A DNA stretch of 26,623 nucleotides, taken from Undivivens sp041654215. Lineage in GTDB: Bacteria; Omnitrophota; Gorgyraeia; Gygaellales; Profunditerraquicolaceae. The DNA is taken from contig JBAZDY010000014.1 in the NCBI GenBank assembly GCA_041654215.1, positions 1 through 26,623 of the forward strand, read 5' to 3'. Below are positions 21,925-26,623 of this stretch, one piece after another. Position 1 is the first letter of the stretch; every line of letters begins with the position of its first letter. The notes under the pieces were generated by a model that saw only the letters and a list, made by a program, of their open reading frames with translations, had not been told where the DNA came from and made no database searches. A program made the translations under genes and the position numbers.

Positions 21925-22742
21925 TATGCCCACCTCGTCCAATCCCATACCGCCCCGCCGCTACCGTCGCGCTGTAATACCTGATACTGTTCCCCGCCCG
22001 ACGGCAATCCGCTTATTTTCCCGATGACCCATTCGCCTTCCCACACCAAATGCGGCTTTTCGTCCGTCCCATGCGGCAACAACGATGTAAAATTGTATGT
22101 TACCCACTTGCCGCTTTGATAAACCAACACATCACCTTCTTCTGCTTCCGCAAGCAGTTTCTGCAGAAAATCTTCCAGAGAAATAATTTCCCATTCTCCC
22201 GTATCCGCATTCCAAACCAACACATCGCCCTCTTCCACGCCGGGAATCAAACTGCTGAGATCAATCAGATCGCTCTCCCATTCCTCGGTTTCTACGTTCC
22301 AGACCAGGTGCGGCTCCGACTCCGATCCGTCCGGTAATATACTGCTCGGCGCCAGTTGTCCCCAATATGCCGTATCTTGTCCATATTCCCCGCCAGCCGA
22401 TAAACATAACACGTTCCCCTGCTTCTGCGCCCCATCCAGCTCCCGTAATGACCGCGGCACTTTGTTTTCCGCTATCCGCTCCGCCTCGGCCTTGGTCGCA
22501 AAATCACTCTGTAATAATCTGTTTACCGCAAACGTCAGGCTTGCCAGCGCCGCCTGAACTTCGCTCTTTAACGCAAACGCCCCCCGGATGCTTTGCAACA
22601 GCGCATTTACTATCCCCTGCACCATCCCCACCGTCGCGGATTTATCCTCACGGCCGGTGTCCTCCGCCGGTTTCCCGTCAGGTTGTAACCCTCCAGACGG
22701 ATTATACTCCGCCCGTCTTTCTCCTTGAAATTTTTGCTCCAT
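21924..22742 (-). CDS. Tail-fibre-like protein with repeated GDVLVW blocks
   Basis: 272 residues; the ATG at 22742 overlaps the upstream TGA as TGATG. The N-terminal part has coiled-coil-like helices (VQGIVNALLQSIRGAFALKS). The rest repeats a block of the type 'PHLVWN-x-EWE' and 'EEGDVLVWNADTGEWEI', seen at least five times (PHLVWN, GDVLVWN, GDVLVYQSGKW, PHLVWEGEW, YQVLQRDGSGG). These short beta repeats are common in phage fibre and appendage proteins. It is flanked by other tail-type genes. Confidence 0.65.
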   Translation of the reverse strand: MEQKFQGERRAEYNPSGGLQPDGKPAEDTGREDKSATVGMVQGIVNALLQSIRGAFALKSEVQAALASLTFAVNRLLQSDFATKAEAERIAENKVPRSLRELDGAQKQGNVLCLSAGGEYGQDTAYWGQLAPSSILPDGSESEPHLVWNVETEEWESDLIDLSSLIPGVEEGDVLVWNADTGEWEIISLEDFLQKLLAEAEEGDVLVYQSGKWVTYNFTSLLPHGTDEKPHLVWEGEWVIGKISGLPSGGEQYQVLQRDGSGGAVWDWTRWA

Positions 22743-24420
22743 CACTTTGCCGGCTCCGTGTAAGTATACGTTGTTATCAGATGCCTTGTCTTAACCACCT
22801 TTTCCGCAATCCATTCAAAATCACCGGCCGGGCCAAAATGACTTCCGCGCGTGTCTTCCACATTCGGCCAGGTCCCGCTGTTTGCAATAAACGCGCTCGC
22901 GTCTTCTTTATTGCTAAAGGATTTCCGCGTGTGCGTCCATTTCTCCCGGTAAATATATGTCGCATTATTCCAATACCGCCCCAACGTCTCCGACCATACC
23001 TGGCTTGTAACTGATACCGTGTCCCCGTAAATCTCCCATGATAACTCTTCAGGATACATCAACACCCGGGTTGTCTTGACCACTTTGTAACTGTGCGTCA
23101 GATATGCGTCAAACTCATACGCCAGAACGCGCGTGTCAATCCCTCCCCCGGTCTCATCACTTATCGCCGGCGGCGTCAAGTCATGAATCTTAAGCTCCGT
23201 CGTTTCAATCTCTCTCTCCCCATAATGCGATACAAATTCTGCCACCGATACGGCTTTGCTCGTATCCTCCTCTTCCACCGTCCCTAAATTACCCGCTTCC
23301 GTCCGCCGCGCCCGTAAACTCGTTTTCTTCCCCGGCGCTGACGCCGCTACGCTCGGCTCCAATGGGTTTTCCGTATGGATCGTCCGCGCCACCGCGTTAA
23401 ATCCTGTCTCCTCCCCCTCCACGCTCACCTGGTCTTTTGGCGTCGTCTCAGTAACTATCGTTCGCTGATTCCCCGCCACCGTCCGATCCGCTTCCTGGCT
23501 AATAATTGTCCCCTTGGGGGCCTCCGGCTTCGTCAAGTCCGTCGCATTCTCCGTATGCAAGGTCTTCTTGGATGATGCCGCCGCGCTCTCATCAAAACTC
23601 TCCGCCACCTGGTCTTTCGGCGTCGTCTCAGTAACTATCGTTCGCTGATTCCCCGCCACCGTCCGATCCGCTTCCTGGCTAATAATTGTCCCCTTGGGGG
23701 CCTCCGGCTTCGTCAAGTCCGTCGCATTCTCCGTATGCAAGGTCTTCTTGGATGATGCCGCCGCGCTCTCATNNNNNNNNNNTGATTCCCCGCCACCGTC
23801 CGATCCGCTTCCTGGCTAATAATTGTCCCCTTGGGGGCCTCCGGCTTCGTCAAGTCCGTCGCATTCTCCGTATGCAAGGTCTTCTTGGATGATGCCGCCG
23901 CGCTCTCATTAAAACTCTCCGCCACCTGGTCCTTCGGGACGGTCGTTTCCTGGACCGTCCGCTCCCGGCCCAATTCGGTCGGCGTAGCTTCCACGTTGAT
24001 AACCTGCCCTTTTACCGCCGCGCCATCGGGTATTTCCGGATTATAGGTGTGGATTTCCCGCGTTTTTGTATAAGCCGCGCAACTCTCGGTAATCGTAATT
24101 ATCTTGTCGCCCTTGCTGACTTGCTGATAAAGCAACCACATCAACCCAGTCCCGCCGCTGGCAACAAGAGGATTTGCATTCCCCGTCTTGTAGCTCACCT
24201 CGCCGGCATACCAAATCCCGCTCCGGAACCAGCGCGTCCCCTTCATCGGCTCCAGAATCGTCGTCTGCGCCTTCAGGTATGCGATACAGCCGTCCAGATC
24301 GTCCTGGCCAACGAGCCAAAACCGCCAGAACACATCCTCGCCAAGCCCCTTATGCTCCGCCGCCTCGCTCAGTTGCGCCTTATTCTCCGCTAAAATTTCA
24401 GCTATTGATGCCGCTTCCAT
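22742..24420 (-). CDS. Tail-type repeat protein, one gene split by an assembly gap
   Basis: It starts at the ATG at 24420 (GGTGGAGAGATAAAAG before it) and ends at 22742. The N-terminal ~130 residues are unique (EDVFWRFWLVGQDDLDGCIA). A 60-residue repeat follows (DQVAESFDESAAASSKKTLH, TENATDLTKPEAPKG, TIISQEADRTVAGN), then a beta-rich C-terminal part (VVKTTRVLMYPEELSWEIYG). Ten N at 23773-23782 break it and shift the frame. Filling the gap with the 53 bases the repeat predicts makes the total 1722 nt, an exact 573 codons plus stop, so the gene is intact. More 180-bp copies could be missing. Probably a tail or baseplate-associated protein; the family is not recognised. Confidence 0.7.
23429..23935. 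repeat. 180-bp tandem repeat in the tail-type gene
   Basis: At least two full copies plus a third after the gap. The block beginning GTCTCAGTAACTATCG recurs exactly 180 bases apart (ends at 23460 and 23640), giving a 60-residue protein repeat. Copies are nearly identical over the visible part, which explains the assembly failure. Confidence 0.9.
23773..23782. other. Scaffold gap (10 N) inside a tandem repeat
   Basis: Ten N joined at a repeat copy. By comparison with the copy 180 bases away the missing sequence should be 53 bases, or 53 plus a multiple of 180; the placeholder of ten puts the downstream part out of frame. Confidence 0.95.
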
Positions 24421-24424
24421 CTTT

Positions 24425-24475
24425 TATCTCTCCACCTTCTGAAATTTAAAATTCCCTCAAATCTCAAATTTATCG
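24425..24475. repeat. AT-rich dispersed element in an intergenic gap
   Basis: The minus strand reads ATAAATTTGAGATTTGAGGG and then AATTTTAAATTTCAGAAGG, between the DUF1353 stop and the ribosome site of the tail-type gene. Of the same family as 1905, 3810 and 5430. Confidence 0.5.
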
Positions 24476-24479
24476 CGCC

Positions 24480-24965
24480 TTATAGCTTCCCCTCCTCAAT
24501 CAAAGAGTCCCGCTTCCGGTTTGCATCCCACATTGATTTTCCCCCCATTCGCACGGCAATAAACATCGGTGTTTTGCGCCAGCCAACTTTTGTCGCTCGC
24601 ATGATTGCCAGAAATATCCGGTCTGCGCGCGCCTGAGTGATCGCCCGGCCTTCAATTTTACCATGCACATACAACCAGTCGTGAACCACTGCCCCTGCGT
24701 TCCATTTGCCAAACCTCGGAATCAATCCTTGCGCGAGCCGCGGCACGGACGCCAGGTCGGAAATAAATTCTGCCGGTACTTCAATGAGCCGTATTTCTAT
24801 CGTCCCGTCGTGGTAGTGTTCAATCAGCCGCACGAGGAAGGGCGCGATCAACTTTACTTCCAGTCCGTTCCCCATGTCGCGATAATCAAGCGGCGTTAAA
24901 ATCTCAACTTCTGTCTTTACCGGGTATTCCTTCCATCTTTCCGCCCTCTTAATTTTCTCCGTCAT
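24480..24965 (-). CDS. DUF1353 family phage protein
   Basis: 161 residues. The ATG at 24965 overlaps the stop of the 33-residue gene (ATGA). The family signature is clear: EFISDLASVPRLAQGLIPRF, then GKWNAGAVVHDWLY (about 65-100), followed by QARADRIFLAIMRATKVGW. DUF1353 proteins are common in phage tail and lysis regions; the HDWLY motif suggests a small hydrolase or metal site, but no function is established. It precedes the tail-type repeat gene. Confidence 0.85.
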   Translation of the reverse strand: MTEKIKRAERWKEYPVKTEVEILTPLDYRDMGNGLEVKLIAPFLVRLIEHYHDGTIEIRLIEVPAEFISDLASVPRLAQGLIPRFGKWNAGAVVHDWLYVHGKIEGRAITQARADRIFLAIMRATKVGWRKTPMFIAVRMGGKSMWDANRKRDSLIEEGKL

Positions 24966-25063
24966 TTTGCCCTCCGCTTTCTCCTCGCTTTAATCCACGC
25001 CAAGACCTTCCGGGCCACGGGCGCGGCTTCCTTGATGATTAAAATTATGCTTGATGCGTTCAT
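24962..25063 (-). CDS. Miniprotein, hydrophobic start and basic end (33 aa)
   Basis: The ATG at 25063 overlaps the stop of the 274-residue gene as ATGA, and its own stop overlaps the DUF1353 start as ATGA. The sequence begins MNASSIILIIKEAAPVARKV and finishes with a strongly basic run (ARRKRRAK). Double coupling supports translation. A tiny membrane-active or lysis-related peptide is possible; nothing more can be said. Confidence 0.55.
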   Translation of the reverse strand: MNASSIILIIKEAAPVARKVLAWIKARRKRRAK

Positions 25064-25884
25064 GTCGGCCCCGGAATCATATACACATCTGGCAATCCAA
25101 CCAACGCCCTTGACTGCTCGCGGGCAATTTCAGTTTCGCACTCAATCGTCAACTCCTGAAACAGCACCGGCAGGGGCGAGGCCGCGATTATCCTTTTCGC
25201 CTCGTTTATCACATCGTCAACCGAATGTTTGTGTCCCTCCCCCGGATGCCACGAAAATTCATACATCAAAAAATCAGCATTTGCCGGCAGCCGGTCGCGC
25301 CCGTTCCATTGCAAATGCACTCCGACGAATTTGCGCGGGAGATTGGCCGCCTTCCATGCAGCGATAACAACCTCTATCATGGCCTCCATCTGCGCGGTGG
25401 ACATGGTCTTGCTGGCCTCGCTGGCAATGTTTATGCCGGTGATATAAGGGTGGATGGATTGCACGACCGGCGGGATAAACGCTCTGTGGAATGCCGTGTT
25501 ATTCGTTGCCCGTCTGCTGTCGCCGCAAAAGAGCGTCGGGATAAGGCATATTCCCGGTAAGTTGCCGAGTTCAAAGTAAGGCCACCACGCCGCGATTTTT
25601 GTCCAGTCCCAATTCAAATTTCCAGCGGCAATATCTTCCGGCTTCGGATTGCCGATTAAAGGCGATACGCGACATCCGGAGTCGTCAAAGTGATAGAGGA
25701 AATATGTCAGCGTATTGCATCCATATTCAATTTGCTTTTGCAAGCACCTCATGCGTTTATTTGCATCCCAGTTATCGCATAAGAGCGGCCATGTGGATTC
25801 GTATTTGCGGTCAACGTTGTCATACCAGAACAGGCTGGACCGCAGGGGAAATGTTATGCCACCAGCTTTTGAGAGATTCTTCAT
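25060..25884 (-). CDS. TIM-barrel/glycoside hydrolase-like phage protein
   Basis: 274 residues from the ATG at 25884, which overlaps the preceding stop (ATGA); a reading from 25941 adds a basic stretch that belongs to another frame. A run of strand-like segments alternates with helices in barrel order: SLFWYDNVD, CNTLTYFLYHFDD, GICLIPTLFCGD, ITGINIASEASKT, FVGVHLQW, ADFLMYEFSW, LPVLFQELTIECE. Acidic residues at strand ends (NIASE; FQE) are where retaining glycosidases carry their catalytic pair. Its position beside the holin-like gene fits a cell-wall or capsule-degrading enzyme, but the enzymatic role is inference. Confidence 0.55.
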   Translation of the reverse strand: MKNLSKAGGITFPLRSSLFWYDNVDRKYESTWPLLCDNWDANKRMRCLQKQIEYGCNTLTYFLYHFDDSGCRVSPLIGNPKPEDIAAGNLNWDWTKIAAWWPYFELGNLPGICLIPTLFCGDSRRATNNTAFHRAFIPPVVQSIHPYITGINIASEASKTMSTAQMEAMIEVVIAAWKAANLPRKFVGVHLQWNGRDRLPANADFLMYEFSWHPGEGHKHSVDDVINEAKRIIAASPLPVLFQELTIECETEIAREQSRALVGLPDVYMIPGPT

Positions 25885-26021
25885 TTTTTCTCCTTCCATT
25901 CGTTTCCTTTTTCGGGCGTTGCAGGTAATTCTTTTGCACAATGTTCACAATGCCCCCGGAAAGCGTCCGGAGCGATATCTGGAGCGGGGACGATTGTTAT
26001 CCGGCATTGTATCTCATTCAT
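25881..26021 (-). CDS. Cys-pair miniprotein (46 aa)
   Basis: It starts at the ATG at 26021, overlapping the previous gene by eight bases, and its stop TGA overlaps the next ATG (ATGA at 25884-25881). The sequence has a GHCEHCAKEL motif (about residues 24-33) plus another Cys near the N-terminus (IQCRITIVP), suggesting a small zinc knuckle. Coupling on both sides supports it as a real gene. Role unknown. Confidence 0.6.
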   Translation of the reverse strand: MNEIQCRITIVPAPDIAPDAFRGHCEHCAKELPATPEKGNEWKEKK

Positions 26022-26265
26022 TTATCGCCTCCCCCGTATCTTCATTTTGCGCCTGCCAGTGTTCCCTGACTTTCGTTTCCTCAGCCAGTATAGCGTCCCG
26101 GTGCAACTCCTCCCCACACCGCAGACACCTGGAAACGCCCGTTTGTGGGTTGTAGCACGGCGATTCCTTGAGCAGATTTACAAGCAAAATACTCTCCGGC
26201 GAGCATTCGCACGCGAGTTCAAATACCCGCTCGCCAAGGTCTGTTCTGATTCGTTCAACTTTCAT
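26014..26265 (-). CDS. Small Cys-motif protein (83 aa)
   Basis: The ATG at 26265 (MKVERIRTDL) overlaps the holin-like gene stop as ATGA, so a start eight codons earlier is rejected. It has FELACECSPESI (CxC, about 18-29) and RCLRCGEELH (CxxC, about 46-55), so four Cys could hold a zinc ion. The end is acidic. No family is recognised. Confidence 0.65.
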   Translation of the reverse strand: MKVERIRTDLGERVFELACECSPESILLVNLLKESPCYNPQTGVSRCLRCGEELHRDAILAEETKVREHWQAQNEDTGEAINE

Positions 26266-26552
26266 TCTTTCACCCGCATGACAATCCAAATGACCGCATT
26301 TGCCAAAAACATCAGCACCGATGCAATCGCGCTCCCGAGGCCAACGAGTTTTTCAGGACGCGCCTTCAACTCTTTAATTGCCTCTACATTCTGCCTGCCA
26401 ATCGCGCAACCCTTCACGCTCAAGTCGTCCAGCCGGTCAAAGATTTCCCGAAGGTCTTCCCGCTGCTCCAGCCGAAACTGCGTTTGCTGTTCGCTTAGCG
26501 ATTTAATAGAGCTTTCAAGTTGCCCGAGGATTCGTGAGATGTCGTCTGTCAT
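26262..26552 (-). CDS. Holin/XhlA-like membrane protein
   Basis: 96 residues: an N-terminal coiled-coil-like part (ILGQLESSIKSLSEQQTQFR ... REIFDRLDDL), one Cys, and a single C-terminal membrane segment (GLGSAIASVLMFLANAVIWIV, about 70-91) with a short basic tail. This order matches small phage XhlA/holin-accessory proteins that help open the membrane at lysis. It is the first complete gene at the right edge; GGAG lies about eight bases before its ATG. Confidence 0.5.
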   Translation of the reverse strand: MTDDISRILGQLESSIKSLSEQQTQFRLEQREDLREIFDRLDDLSVKGCAIGRQNVEAIKELKARPEKLVGLGSAIASVLMFLANAVIWIVMRVKE

Positions 26553-26623
26553 GTCATTTTCTCCGCTATACGATTAACCAAACTGTAATACCCGCCATAA
26601 ATCCACCGGCAAAAACGCCAGCA
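26549..26623 (-). CDS. C-terminal end of an upstream gene (cut by window edge)
   Basis: Two frames are open at the edge. One ends EKMT with a TGA overlapping the next ATG (ATGA), the usual local style. The other reads AGVFAGGFMAGITVWLIV and stops at 26566; it is hydrophobic and would leave GGAG as a separate ribosome site for the next gene. The second looks more like a real membrane protein (perhaps a holin), but the window does not decide between them. Confidence 0.3.
   Translation of the reverse strand, partial: CWRFCRWIYGGYYSLVNRIAEKMT

Noticed and set aside
1..26623. tRNA genes
   Set aside because: No cloverleaf with a TTC-type T-loop was noticed on either strand by eye; a dedicated scan (tRNAscan-type) would be needed to exclude one fully.

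Overview
The window looks like part of a tailed-phage or prophage genome from a metagenome scaffold (a run of ten N sits at 23773-23782). The supporting evidence is a DnaD/O-type replication protein, a TOPRIM primase-helicase, small zinc-ribbon proteins, two methyltransferase-like proteins, tail-type repeat proteins, a DUF1353 protein and a 1728-residue multi-domain virion-type protein. The genes are packed end to end, and many junctions overlap as ATGA, TGATG or TAATG. The host is probably Gram-negative: one gene resembles an O-antigen ligase/polymerase, and several products carry membrane or lipoprotein anchors. Two families of short dispersed repeats, GC-rich hairpins and AAATTTGA-type elements, recall genomes of uncultured PVC/Omnitrophota-like bacteria, but the host assignment is only a guess. 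No integrase, repressor, large terminase, portal or capsid gene is visible, so the window is a fragment.

Layout. Almost everything is on the minus strand and is read from right to left. At the right end (26.6-24.5 kb) lies a cassette of very short, overlapping genes: a holin-like membrane protein, two Cys-pair miniproteins, a TIM-barrel-like hydrolase candidate, a 33-residue basic peptide and DUF1353. Next come tail/virion genes (24.4-14.25 kb): a repeat protein broken by the assembly gap, two further tail-type proteins, a Pro/Gly-rich protein, and the 1728-residue protein with a phosphoribosyltransferase domain and three N-terminal PVDYDPFA tags.

From 11.4 to 14.25 kb the strand flips. Four plus-strand genes, each encoding a protein with N-terminal membrane segments, look like a moron (lysogenic-conversion) island. 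It contains a 94-bp direct repeat, several promoters of one architecture (CCTTGAC, 16 bases, TA-rich -10) and broken fragments of phage-like genes. One island protein ends in PVDYDPYAG, almost the same tag as in the giant virion protein.

Left of the island (11.1-0.9 kb, minus strand) are an HTH protein resembling a terminase small subunit, a SAM methyltransferase, a group II intron with its reverse transcriptase placed directly behind the methyltransferase stop codon, a second HTH protein, a C5-methylase-like protein, a zinc ribbon, the replication initiator with unusual 11-nt repeats, the primase-helicase, a free-standing TSCPD (NrdJ C-terminal-like) protein and small membrane or Cys-motif proteins. 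At the left edge is the N-terminal part of an O-antigen ligase-like membrane protein, which is either a phage serotype-conversion gene or flanking host DNA.
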